Positions 1 through 7,080 are shown, counted from the stretch's first letter. The stretch: 10,282 nucleotides of DNA from Haloarculaceae archaeon (GCA_028274885.1 JAQCMX010000214.1:1-10282), one strand, 5' to 3'. Translations and numbers: made by a program. Notes: generated from the sequence alone by a model not told the origin.

Positions 1-989
1 ACTGCAGGAATTGTCGAGAGGTAGCGCGCTGCCTTCGTCTCTGTCAGGTCCCGCTGGGATTCGAGCCACCTGTGCATCTCCGCTTTCTCGGGTGTCACGT
101 CGAACTCCTCGCGCGCTTGCTGGTAAAGCGTGGCCTCCTCCGTGGCGATATCGTGAAAGACATCCCCAACGACCACTGAGTCTGCGCCGGCGTTTAGGAT
201 GCGATTGACGTTTTCTCGGCTGTCGAGACCGCCCCCGTACCAGATCCGTGACCACGAAACGCCCTCGTTGATGGCCTCAATGATCTCGACGGCCTCCTCC
301 TCACCGAACGTGCCCGAGTACTCGAGATAGATGAGTTCGCTCTCGAGGTGATATTCCGCGGCAAGCGCCCGTGCTTTGGCCTCCTGTGGCGTGAGCAGAT
401 CGTCCTCCGTGACGTTTGCTTCCCGGGCTGCGGCGCTGTCTAAGTTCATGATGATATACGCCTCGAAGACAGCTTCCTCTAGCATCCAGGCCGCCGCGAA
501 GTTACCCACCCGGTCGCCGAGGATGCTGGTGGCTGCAAACCCGAGTTTGTCCCTGATCACGCTCGGACCCAGATCCGTCCGGATGTGCTCGATCCCTTCC
601 CCGAGGGTTCCGACGAGCGAATCGATGTCACCGTTTAGTACCTCAGGTACTGCGAGAAATTCGGCCTGCTCGTAGGTGGTCTCGGTCACGTGTCTCGGCG
701 CGCTCGGCTCGTGAAACGCCGGGACATCCGCTGCCGCCACCGACTCGAACGTTTCCTCCGTGTTTGTCTCGGTCACATCCCGCGAACCGCCGATCGAGAC
801 GGCACTTGTCCGGGCCAAATACGCCGGAAACCACACTGGGAGTTTCTTTTCCCCTTCGGGATCGATCTTGGTCACGTGCGTCCAGTCGTCCGGGACCGGA
901 TTTGTATCCAGGGACAAAAGCGTTCGCCCGCCGATCGAGACCTTTGCGGTCAAGGACTCTATCCACCGAGCGATGTCCTGTAACGACAT
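1..989 (-). CDS. GGGP synthase / PcrB-family prenyltransferase, extended paralogue (3' end outside window)
   Basis: 329 residues are visible; the C-terminus is cut by the window edge. The family (geranylgeranylglyceryl or heptaprenylglyceryl phosphate synthase) is a TIM barrel joining sn-glycerol-1-phosphate to a polyprenyl diphosphate, the first committed step of archaeal ether lipids. Visible marks are KIDP at 41-44 (metal and substrate region), IGG at 66-68, YLEYSGT at 221-227, WYGGGL at 250-255 and VVVGD at 272-276, in family order. Oddities: about 35 residues precede the usual start of the barrel, at least 40 follow its usual end, and VVVGD and MNLDS stand where VVGN and NPDS are usual. 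It is thus longer than the usual 220-250 residues and may be a paralogue rather than the housekeeping enzyme. The ATG at 989 fits a TATA-like box about 30 bases upstream; an in-frame GTG at 1001 is possible, and a stop lies just beyond it. The family is fairly sure, the substrate is not. Confidence 0.8.
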   Translation of the reverse strand, partial: MSLQDIARWIESLTAKVSIGGRTLLSLDTNPVPDDWTHVTKIDPEGEKKLPVWFPAYLARTSAVSIGGSRDVTETNTEETFESVAAADVPAFHEPSAPRHVTETTYEQAEFLAVPEVLNGDIDSLVGTLGEGIEHIRTDLGPSVIRDKLGFAATSILGDRVGNFAAAWMLEEAVFEAYIIMNLDSAAAREANVTEDDLLTPQEAKARALAAEYHLESELIYLEYSGTFGEEEAVEIIEAINEGVSWSRIWYGGGLDSRENVNRILNAGADSVVVGDVFHDIATEEATLYQQAREEFDVTPEKAEMHRWLESQRDLTETKAARYLSTIPA

Positions 990-1016
990 TTCTCTACTCA
1001 CATATCCCGCTGTAAC

Positions 1017-1022
1017 TTAAAA
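1017..1022 (-). promoter_or_regulatory. TATA-like box for the PcrB-like gene
   Basis: The minus strand reads TTTTAA, centred about 30 bases upstream of the ATG at 989. In haloarchaea this spacing gives a leaderless or nearly leaderless mRNA, which supports the ATG over the GTG at 1001. Its presence also suggests that this gene has its own promoter in addition to any read-through from the gene ending at 1066. Confidence 0.5.
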
Positions 1023-1065
1023 GAATGTTCCCATCTCGGTCGGCACACAGCGCCAACCGCGTCAC

Positions 1066-2124
1066 TCATGTGCTTCCCGGTAGCACGCTTGGCTCCCCAC
1101 TCCGGTAGATATATTCGGTTGCGATCCCGGTCAGAGTCGAGTCTGCCCTTGTCGCCTCCCGGCGTGCCCGCTCCAGATACCCTCTGCTGATCTCGACGGT
1201 GGACCGGTACGCCGTCGCGTCGTCGTCGGCAAGCAGGTACTCGGCGGTCACGGGGGTCAGTTGTTTCTCGTGCATATCCGTCTCGAAGTCGTCGACGTCG
1301 TCCAGCCAGACCTGTGCGCCGATAATCGCAAGTACGATCGATCGCTCGAACGACCGGTCTATCTCGAAACCGGCGGCGCGATACATCTCTATCATCCCCT
1401 CGTAGATGATCCCGACGCGGTCGTACTGCGTTTTTAGATACGGGAGGAGGAGCTCCTCGTCGGTAAACAGCGACGGTGGTTTCTCGAAGCTGGCGGTCTT
1501 GTACTCCGCTCGTATCCGCTCCGCTGCCTCGCGGTCACCCTCCTGGGCACGTGTCATCAGTTCGCGGAACTGTTTGTCGTGTTCCTGATGTCGCTGTGAG
1601 ACGTCGACGGCCCAGTCGTAGGTCTCCCGTAACGCCTTGGGGTGCCGGGCGAACTGTTCCTCGACACGGGCCTGCAGGACGTTCTGTGCGACCGTGGCGA
1701 CCCGCCGGTGCTTGCTGGTCTCGAAATCCACCTCAAAGTCGGCGAACTCGTCGTCGTTGACCGCGTCGCGCATATCCCCGTCGATGAGCGCTTCGGTCAC
1801 CAGCTTGGTCACCTCCTTTGCCCCGGGGTGTTCTGAATCCGGCAGACGGCGGTAGAGGTAGCCAAGCGTTAGCTTTGCCGGGAGTACGAGTTTCGTATCG
1901 TAGTCAAACGAGACGTAGCTGTGGCCAAACGACTCCGCAAGCGCTTCCTCTATGTCCGCGTACGCATCCCGGAGTATCCCCTCTACTACGTCGTCGATGT
2001 GGCCTTTGAGTCGCAGACTCGCATAATCCAGGGTTCCAGACTGTGCGTAGTACCCGAGCACGGCCCGGACGGCTGTTGGAGCCGTCTCGCGGTTCGCGAT
2101 CTCCCCTGCGACACGTTGAAGCAT
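1066..2124 (-). CDS. Unrecognised acidic, largely helical protein with an Asp-rich motif; possible class I isoprenoid-synthase fold
   Basis: The protein has 352 residues, is acidic and soluble, and has no signal peptide or membrane segment. I do not recognise it by whole-sequence similarity. From about residue 258 a hydrophobic helix (SIVLAIIGAQVWL) runs into DDVDDFETD at 275-283 and then HEKQLTP. This resembles the metal-binding Asp-rich motif of class I prenyl and terpene synthases, which follows a hydrophobic helix. A second acidic patch (NDDEFADFEVD, 123-133) is in a less convincing context, and no clear first DDxxD motif is visible. The gene lies 76 bases upstream of a GGGP-synthase-like gene on the same strand and is divergent from a geranylgeranyl-reductase homologue, so an isoprenoid role fits. 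The frame is open upstream to 2325, but the peptide before residue 1 is basic and unlike the rest, so ATG 2124 is preferred; GTG 2196 is an alternative. The gene is secure; the function is inference. Confidence 0.85.
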   Translation of the reverse strand: MLQRVAGEIANRETAPTAVRAVLGYYAQSGTLDYASLRLKGHIDDVVEGILRDAYADIEEALAESFGHSYVSFDYDTKLVLPAKLTLGYLYRRLPDSEHPGAKEVTKLVTEALIDGDMRDAVNDDEFADFEVDFETSKHRRVATVAQNVLQARVEEQFARHPKALRETYDWAVDVSQRHQEHDKQFRELMTRAQEGDREAAERIRAEYKTASFEKPPSLFTDEELLLPYLKTQYDRVGIIYEGMIEMYRAAGFEIDRSFERSIVLAIIGAQVWLDDVDDFETDMHEKQLTPVTAEYLLADDDATAYRSTVEISRGYLERARREATRADSTLTGIATEYIYRSGEPSVLPGST

Positions 2125-2215
2125 CGTCGTCTTCTCAGGTGTGTGTCCGTTTCGGTCTTGAGGGTGTCGGTTGTCGGTCCGCGGACGATAGGTCACACCC
2201 CCGTTCAATATGAGG

Positions 2216-2223
2216 TTTTTTAT
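2216..2223. promoter_or_regulatory. AT-rich box in the divergent promoter region
   Basis: TTTTTTAT is centred about 28 bases before the ATG at 2248, the expected place for a leaderless transcript of the reductase. On the minus strand the same block reads ATAAAAAA and lies about 24 bases before an in-frame GTG at 2196, or 95 bases before the preferred ATG at 2124. It is a good promoter candidate for the plus gene. A dual role is possible but unproven. Confidence 0.5.
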
Positions 2224-2247
2224 CACCCAGGCTTCAAACTGGTGACA

Positions 2248-3627
2248 ATGACGACCGAAACCCGAGATATAATCGTGGTTGGTGGGGGAACAGCGGGCTG
2301 TTTTGCCGCGGCGACCGCAGCACAAAATGGACTGGACGTTGCTTTACTCGAACGAAAGAGCGAGGACGATGCCGGTCACATCGCCTGTGGGGACGCGATC
2401 AAGGGCAAAAGCACGTTCCCGGATGTCATCGACCGGGACCACCTCCGGGCGGAATCGTTTACGAACGAGAATATCCGGCGTGCACTCTTCGTGAACCCGA
2501 AAGGGGACAACATCGACGTCCCCTTTCAGGACGACTCGGGGGCCGTTGTCGATCGTAAGCGCTACGGGGAGGTGCTACTGGAGGAGGCCGACCGGGTCGG
2601 AGCGGACGTTCAGTACAACACAGTTGTCAAAGATGTCGTCCAGAATGGCAAGGTCAACGGCGTGGAAGGGATCTATGACGGCGATTACATCGAGTACCAG
2701 GCTGACGTCGTTATCGACGCTGCGGGTGCACTTTCGATCCTGCAGGACAAGACGGATTTCGAAGGGACTAGCTACGATACGAACGTCACATACGATCAGT
2801 TCTGTTCGGCCTACCGCGAGGTTATCGAGACAAAGGAACCGGTCGAATACGACGACGCCATTGTGTTCAAGCCGACCGAAGAGTTGGGTTACCTGTGGTA
2901 TTTCCCCCGGACCGAGACCGAAATCAACGCCGGCCTTGGCTTCCAGATGAACAAACCCCCGATCCCGCTGGTGGACGTTCTCAAGCGCGACCTCGAGGAA
3001 CGCCCCGAGTTCGAGGAAGCAACGGTCAAAGACAAACTCGGTGCTGCACTGCCGACACGGCGCCCCTACGACTCCGCCGTTGCGCCCGGGTTCATGTCGG
3101 TCGGTGATGCCGCAGGCCACGTCAATCCGACGACGGGCGGGGGTATTCCTGGCGCCGCAAAGGCCGGGCACTGGGCCGCGGAGGTTGCCGTTGAGGCCAT
3201 CGCGGACGGTGATGTCGGGGAAAGGGCACTTTGGGAGTACAACCAGCGCGTCCAGACCGACTTTGGTAAGAAGTTCGCCGCAATGGATCTGTACAATATC
3301 TTCGGTTCCGCCCACGAGACCGACGAACTGACCGACATCGTCACCGCGCTTCCCGGACAGATGCTGATCGACATCATGGGCAAAAAAGGCGAAACGTCCC
3401 TTTCACTGCCGGGCAAGATCAAAGCCGCCGTCACGACGGTGATCAACACACGTGGCCACTGGGGAACACTCCGGGAGGCAAACAAGGTGAGCAATCTCGC
3501 AAGCGATATCAAGGAGATCTATGCCGACTACCCCTCCTCGCAGGACGAGTTCGACGGGTGGCAGAATCGCCGGGACGCGCTCATGGACGACGTGTACGAG
3601 ATCACCGGCGCGGACCCGAAGTACTGA
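2248..3627 (+). CDS. Geranylgeranyl-reductase family FAD-dependent oxidoreductase
   Basis: This 459-residue protein belongs to the flavoprotein family that saturates isoprenoid chains, such as digeranylgeranylglycerophospholipid of archaeal membranes or the side chain of menaquinone. In order: an N-terminal FAD-binding Rossmann motif VVGGGTAG (10-17) with the acidic/basic end of beta-2 LLERK (33-37); a CGDAIKG segment (48-54) like the conserved Cys-containing motif of the family; RKRYG (103-107); the substrate motif GYLWYFPR (214-221), matching PxxYxWxFP; and the second FAD motif SVGDAAGHVNPTTGGGI (284-300). A tail of about 100 residues follows, so it is at the long end of the family. ATG 2248 was chosen because a TATA-like box sits 28 bases upstream and the Rossmann motif follows at once. 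It lies divergent from the Asp-rich orphan and PcrB-like genes. Family assignment is strong; the exact substrate is not determined, and it could be a paralogue of the main lipid reductase. Confidence 0.9.
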   Translation: MTTETRDIIVVGGGTAGCFAAATAAQNGLDVALLERKSEDDAGHIACGDAIKGKSTFPDVIDRDHLRAESFTNENIRRALFVNPKGDNIDVPFQDDSGAVVDRKRYGEVLLEEADRVGADVQYNTVVKDVVQNGKVNGVEGIYDGDYIEYQADVVIDAAGALSILQDKTDFEGTSYDTNVTYDQFCSAYREVIETKEPVEYDDAIVFKPTEELGYLWYFPRTETEINAGLGFQMNKPPIPLVDVLKRDLEERPEFEEATVKDKLGAALPTRRPYDSAVAPGFMSVGDAAGHVNPTTGGGIPGAAKAGHWAAEVAVEAIADGDVGERALWEYNQRVQTDFGKKFAAMDLYNIFGSAHETDELTDIVTALPGQMLIDIMGKKGETSLSLPGKIKAAVTTVINTRGHWGTLREANKVSNLASDIKEIYADYPSSQDEFDGWQNRRDALMDDVYEITGADPKY

Positions 3628-3695
3628 GCCCCAGCCCCAGGATTCCGACACTCTATGTCAGAATGCCTTTGCCCGACGAGATGGAAAAGAGACGC

Positions 3696-4538
3696 ATGAG
3701 TGATACACAACTTCCCGGAGAGGTACAGGCCACGAACGGCATACCGATGCCGATGTTCGGGCTCGGGACCTGGGAAAACGATGACCACGAGCGGTGTACG
3801 GAGAGTGTCCTGACGGCACTGGAGATGGGTTACAGACACATCGATACGGCACAGATATACCGCAACGAGGATGCCGTCGGTGACGGGATCGCTGCTGCGG
3901 ATGTCGACCGCGACGACATCTTTCTCGCGACGAAGGTCTGGAACAGCGAACTCTCCCCCGACGGGGTCCACTCGTCTACCCGCGAGAGCCTCGACCGACT
4001 CGGGACCGACTACCTCGATCTACTGTATGTCCACTGGCCGGCCGGGGATTACGACCCGAAGGCGACCCTCGGTGCCTTCGAGGAACTTTATCAGGAGGGG
4101 GTGATCCGGAGCGTGGGCGTTTCGAACTTCGAACCCCACCACGTCGACCGCGCACGCGAGGTCATCGACGCACCGATTTTTGCCAACCAGGTTGAATTGC
4201 ACCCGTTCCTCCAGCAGAAACATCTCCGGGAGTACGCCGTCGAAACGGATCTTGATCTCGTGGCATACTCCCCGCTCGCGCGCGGCGAGGTCGTCGGCGA
4301 TCCGACCCTCTCCGATATCGCAGAAAAACACGATGCGAGCGAGCCACAGGTCGCACTCGCCTGGCTCCGGGAACTCGGTCTGACCGCGATCCCAAAGGCG
4401 ACGAGTGAGGCTCACATCCGTGACAACTGGGACAGTCTCCAGGTCGATCTCGACGCCGAGGATATGGACCGCATCGAGGGGCTTGACCGGGGCGACCGGA
4501 AAGTCCACCCGGATTTCGGCCCTGACGACTGGGTGTAG
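3696..4538 (+). CDS. Aldo-keto reductase (2,5-diketo-D-gluconate reductase-like)
   Basis: This 280-residue cytosolic NAD(P)H-dependent reductase of aldehydes or ketones has the full length usual for the bacterial/archaeal group. The catalytic tetrad is complete: D50 and Y55 in HIDTAQIYRNE, K80 in LATKVW, H113 in LLYVHWP. GVSNFEP (141-147), NQVELHP (164-170), VAYSPLARGE (189-198) and the cofactor-binding IPKAT (232-236) are all present. It begins 68 bases after the geranylgeranyl-reductase-like gene with no clear TATA-like box between them, so co-transcription is likely. Alternative in-frame ATGs exist at 3663 and 3681; 3696 was chosen because it gives the usual N-terminus. The substrate cannot be told from the sequence. 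A link to isoprenoid metabolism would rest only on position. Confidence 0.93.
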   Translation: MSDTQLPGEVQATNGIPMPMFGLGTWENDDHERCTESVLTALEMGYRHIDTAQIYRNEDAVGDGIAAADVDRDDIFLATKVWNSELSPDGVHSSTRESLDRLGTDYLDLLYVHWPAGDYDPKATLGAFEELYQEGVIRSVGVSNFEPHHVDRAREVIDAPIFANQVELHPFLQQKHLREYAVETDLDLVAYSPLARGEVVGDPTLSDIAEKHDASEPQVALAWLRELGLTAIPKATSEAHIRDNWDSLQVDLDAEDMDRIEGLDRGDRKVHPDFGPDDWV

Positions 4539-4543
4539 GCCAC

Positions 4544-4628
4544 TCTCATACTGTTGGCTGTACGTCTTTCAACAATTTCGCCACGTGGTGGCGAATATCG
4601 TAGATCAGTTACAGCCAGCAGTATCAGA
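4544..4628 (+). repeat. 85-base dispersed repeat, copy 1 (MITE-like, terminal inverted repeats and central hairpin)
   Basis: This copy matches 6867-6951 at 79 of 85 positions in the same orientation. The ends form an imperfect inverted repeat: TCTCATACTGTTGGCTGTA at 4544-4562 against the complement of 4610-4628, 17 of 19 matching. In the middle, TTCGCCAC-GTG-GTGGCGAA (4577-4595) is a perfect 8-bp stem with a 3-base loop. There is no convincing reading frame and no obvious target-site duplication. It starts 5 bases after the aldo-keto reductase stop codon, so it would be carried in the 3' end of that transcript. Confidence 0.85.
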
Positions 4629-4698
4629 CGCGGACACCGTTTAGCCTCTTCGGTCGGCCCGCAGTTACCCCCTTGCCACCGGGGATTAAAGAAAGCGA

Positions 4699-4705
4699 TT
4701 TTATA
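4699..4705 (+). promoter_or_regulatory. TATA-like box for the five-helix membrane protein
   Basis: TTTTATA is centred 28 bases upstream of the ATG at 4730, matching leaderless haloarchaeal transcription. This fixes the start and indicates a transcription unit separate from the aldo-keto reductase. Confidence 0.6.
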
Positions 4706-4729
4706 CGGGGAGCAACTCCTCGGAGATAC

Positions 4730-5482
4730 ATGTCTGCCGGTGACAGGCAGGGGCTTGCCAGTGCGGTTCGATATGACCTGCGCGTGATGCACGAGACCTG
4801 GATGGAGTTCATTTTTCCCCGCCAGCGGGCGACGAGTGACACAGTCCTTGGCAAGTGGGAGCCCCAGGAGACGCGTGAAATTATCGGCTACCGACTCTGG
4901 TCAGCAGTTGGCGTTCCGGTCGTCGGCCTGGTCTATCCGCTGGTGTTGCTCGGCTACTTTTTTCGATTCCAGACGCACCGGATCAATCTCACCGCTCTCA
5001 GGCTCGGAACCATCGGCGTCGTGGGTCTGTTCGTGATTCTGTGGGGTGGTCTCGCGGCGCTTGCCTCGTTTCAGTTTTCGGGTTCGTTTACCGATGGAGG
5101 GATCACGGCAATCGGAGCGGCAAGCGGTGTTGCGGTCGTGTCGGCGGCCCTCGCGTTTGGCCTCTGGCGTCTCGGCGGTCGGGTCGTGACCGTCCTCTTT
5201 GCCTATCCCCTCGCACTCACTGCGATCTTTCTCCCGCCGATCGTCGCAGCACTGTTTTCCACGGCAGCGGCGGATCTCGTCCTGTCCCGTAGTGATTCGA
5301 TCTGGCAGTGGTTCGTCGAAGATGGGCCGGAGCTTTTCGGTCTCGTGGATTACCTTGTCGACAACTACCGACGCGATGAACTCGCCCACGTCGTCATCTG
5401 GTTTGCCGTCTCCGTTCCACTCGGCTGGATACTGGGCACCGTCGTGACGCTCGCGGATCTACTCCGGCCGGCCGCGGAGTAA
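4730..5482 (+). CDS. Polytopic membrane protein of unknown function
   Basis: The protein has 250 residues. I do not recognise a characterised family, although the N-terminal segment (MHETWMEFIFPRQ, 20-32, then VLGKWEPQE, 39-47) reads like a conserved haloarchaeal signature. Five hydrophobic segments are visible at roughly 52-80, 93-114, 124-146, 151-175 and 219-243, with acidic soluble stretches between the fourth and fifth. No signal peptide, metal motif or transport signature is evident. The frame is open upstream to 4673, but the TATA-like box at 4699-4705 puts the start at 4730. Copy 1 of the 85-base repeat lies about 100 bases upstream. Downstream is a separate small membrane-protein gene in the same direction, 156 bases away, also with its own box. 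Confidence 0.9.
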   Translation: MSAGDRQGLASAVRYDLRVMHETWMEFIFPRQRATSDTVLGKWEPQETREIIGYRLWSAVGVPVVGLVYPLVLLGYFFRFQTHRINLTALRLGTIGVVGLFVILWGGLAALASFQFSGSFTDGGITAIGAASGVAVVSAALAFGLWRLGGRVVTVLFAYPLALTAIFLPPIVAALFSTAAADLVLSRSDSIWQWFVEDGPELFGLVDYLVDNYRRDELAHVVIWFAVSVPLGWILGTVVTLADLLRPAAE

Positions 5483-5607
5483 CCGGGTTAGGATGGGGGT
5501 GTCAGCGCCCTCAAACGGGTTCGTGCCTGATCTGTCCCGGTCCGCGTGTTCAAAAACCGACGGACCCGTGCCAGCCCTTCCGACGAGTCTGTCGCCGGAT
5601 TCTCAAA

Positions 5608-5614
5608 CTTTTTG
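5608..5614 (+). promoter_or_regulatory. TATA-like box for the small two-helix membrane protein
   Basis: CTTTTTG is centred 28 bases before the ATG at 5639. The spacing equals that of other boxes in this window and supports the start of a gene that would otherwise be doubtful because of its size. Confidence 0.45.
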
Positions 5615-5638
5615 CCGCCGGAGCACGCGGATTGATCT

Positions 5639-5839
5639 ATGGACTTCGAATTCAATCTGCCGGTCTCGGCCGGCATCCTGGTGGTTATCGTCGCCGCTGG
5701 TACCAGTGGCCTGATCTCTGCGGACATCATGTCCGACGATACGATCTTCCAGATGGTCCTCCCTTCGATGGTACTCTTTGCGATCGTCGCCTTCCTGATC
5801 GGTATGAAACACGGGGAGTACCGCGGGACGAGACGGTAA
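5639..5839 (+). CDS. Small two-helix membrane protein, function unknown
   Basis: The protein has 66 residues with two hydrophobic helices, about 11-28 (GILVVIVAAGTSGLISA) and 38-55 (FQMVLPSMVLFAIVAFLIG), an acidic linker (DIMSDD) and a short charged tail MKHGEYRGTRR. The tail and helix pattern resemble small membrane proteins that recur in haloarchaea without a known role. It is probably a real gene: it has a promoter-like box at the right distance, and its hydrophobic pattern is clean. Partners and topology cannot be decided from the sequence. Confidence 0.8.
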   Translation: MDFEFNLPVSAGILVVIVAAGTSGLISADIMSDDTIFQMVLPSMVLFAIVAFLIGMKHGEYRGTRR

Positions 5840-5925
5840 GCGGTCGCATCCCGAAGCGTATTCTCGAACCGAAACCAGCAATCACTATCGCAGGGGCAGG
5901 TGTGTGCGTGAGTGCGATTACGATC

Positions 5926-6696
5926 CTACGAACGCTCCCGTAGTGACTCGGTTATCCTCGGAGCGGCGATCGTCTGTTTGCCCCCGTTGTCCCCGGTCAC
6001 GCGCAGGTCGACGGACTGTGACTGCTGTCTATCGTCGAGGACGACCGTCGACCCGGCAAGCAGCGGGGCAACCACGCCAGCCACGACCGCACCTGGTTCC
6101 GTCATCGGTGCGTCGAGTGCGACGCGACTCCCCTCACCGAGACCGTAGGAGTCGCGGAGTTCACCGGCGACGGTCTTTACGATTCCCTGGCTGAACGTGG
6201 TCCCGTTCGCTACCAGCAGTGGTGTCTCGACGGCGACCTGGTCCGGCGGTTCGATCGGGTTCTCGCTCCAGGACTGGCCCTCAAAGTGAACCACGTCGGG
6301 GTCATCCGGTGGACCGCCGTACGCGATGCGTGAACATCCGGCCTCGGTCTGGTAGCGGTCGAGCCACCCTGCAGGGAGGACAGCAGCCCGGCCGCCGAGC
6401 GGAGACGACGGCGAAAGATCGACTGCCGCACCGAGTGTTGCGGCCGCCAGCACGGCGATGAGTGGCGCTGCCGAATCCGGGTGGCCGAACCGCCCCTCGT
6501 CGCTTGCGTCTTTGGGACCCACGAGCACCGGAAGTTGTGACCCCTGGCGGACGCCGTAGTGGCGCAATAGATTTCCCGCCTTCCAGGTGTTCGTGCAGAA
6601 CTCGTGGTAGCTGTACGGCGTTGCCCGATCTGCGGCGTCGACCACGGTCCCGTCCCGATCTCGTCCACCGGCGACCAACTGTTTGATCGTGTCCAT
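5926..6696 (-). CDS. AMP-binding (acyl-CoA synthetase) superfamily N-terminal-half protein, probably non-catalytic
   Basis: The protein has 256 residues. The start resembles the N-terminus of adenylate-forming enzymes: TVVDAADRATPYSYHEF (17-33), then WKAGNLLRHYGVRQGSQL (38-55) and a helix before LAAATLGAAVDLSPSSPL (83-100), matching the conserved 'LA.LGAV..P..P' segment. LLVANGTTFSQGIVKT (160-175) sits where the phosphate-binding loop (TSGTTGxPKG) belongs, but only NGTT is kept and the Gly-x-Pro-Lys part is lost. The protein ends soon after PLLAGSTVVLDD (211-222), so the motifs for adenylate binding and the C-terminal catalytic lysine are absent; full enzymes have 500 residues or more. The frame is intact and no continuation is visible downstream, so it may be a stable regulatory or binding protein rather than a fresh truncation. 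A superfamily link is likely; acyl-CoA ligase activity is unlikely. Confidence 0.82.
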   Translation of the reverse strand: MDTIKQLVAGGRDRDGTVVDAADRATPYSYHEFCTNTWKAGNLLRHYGVRQGSQLPVLVGPKDASDEGRFGHPDSAAPLIAVLAAATLGAAVDLSPSSPLGGRAAVLPAGWLDRYQTEAGCSRIAYGGPPDDPDVVHFEGQSWSENPIEPPDQVAVETPLLVANGTTFSQGIVKTVAGELRDSYGLGEGSRVALDAPMTEPGAVVAGVVAPLLAGSTVVLDDRQQSQSVDLRVTGDNGGKQTIAAPRITESLRERS

Positions 6697-7080
6697 TTAG
6701 TTGTTCTAATGACCCCAGCCTCGAATCTATTGTGATTGCCCCGAACCCCAGCATAGGCGTCGCTGAAGCCTGGACTCATCGGTAGACAACACCTCCGGCG
6801 GTTGTGGTGGGGTCGAGATCTGACCACGTCGTTGAGGACCGATCTCATATGAATCGCTCTGACCGTTCTCATACTGTTGGCTGTACGTCTTTCAAGAATT
6901 TCGCCACGTGGTGGCGAATATCGTTGATCAGTTACAGCCAACGGTACCAGCAGTGCACTAACCACTGCAGTCTCGTGCTCCAATTAGTCCGACCACTTCG
7001 CCGTAACGGTAAACGATCACATCCCTGTCAGGCAACTGACTCACAGCCGCATCGGCCTCCGGAGTCCGGAAAGAGTCGAC
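6697..7080. other. 384-base intergenic region between two minus-strand genes
   Basis: It contains copy 2 of the 85-base repeat (6867-6951) and otherwise no gene I can support. Plus-strand open frames here are arginine- and cysteine-rich and unlike the acidic proteins of the window. It must carry the promoter of the AMP-binding-like gene (start 6696), but no convincing TATA-like box is seen in the expected place, and it must carry the 3' end of dnaJ. No T-rich terminator stands out. Confidence 0.6.
6867..6951 (+). repeat. 85-base dispersed repeat, copy 2
   Basis: Same orientation as copy 1, with six substitutions. The first 29 bases and the whole central hairpin (6900-6918) are identical; four of the differences fall in the right terminal repeat, so its ends pair less well (15 of 19). 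The flanks differ from those of copy 1, which shows that the repeated unit is short and was moved or copied as such. It lies between dnaJ and the AMP-binding-like gene. Confidence 0.85.

Noticed and set aside
2575..3315. A 246-codon minus-strand frame inside the reductase gene.
   Set aside because: It is antisense to a gene with complete FAD and substrate motifs and has no recognisable motif of its own.
6210..6983. Antisense and overlapping frames sharing a peptide like RYSPPRGEI...ERRTANSMR with the frame at 4412-4792.
   Set aside because: The shared peptide is only the translation of the 85-base repeat and its hairpin on the minus strand, with no start or promoter of its own.
7059..7071. 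CCGGA-G-TCCGG palindrome near the 3' end of dnaJ, considered as a terminator.
   Set aside because: It is a very short stem with no T-tract after it on the minus strand, common in GC-rich DNA.
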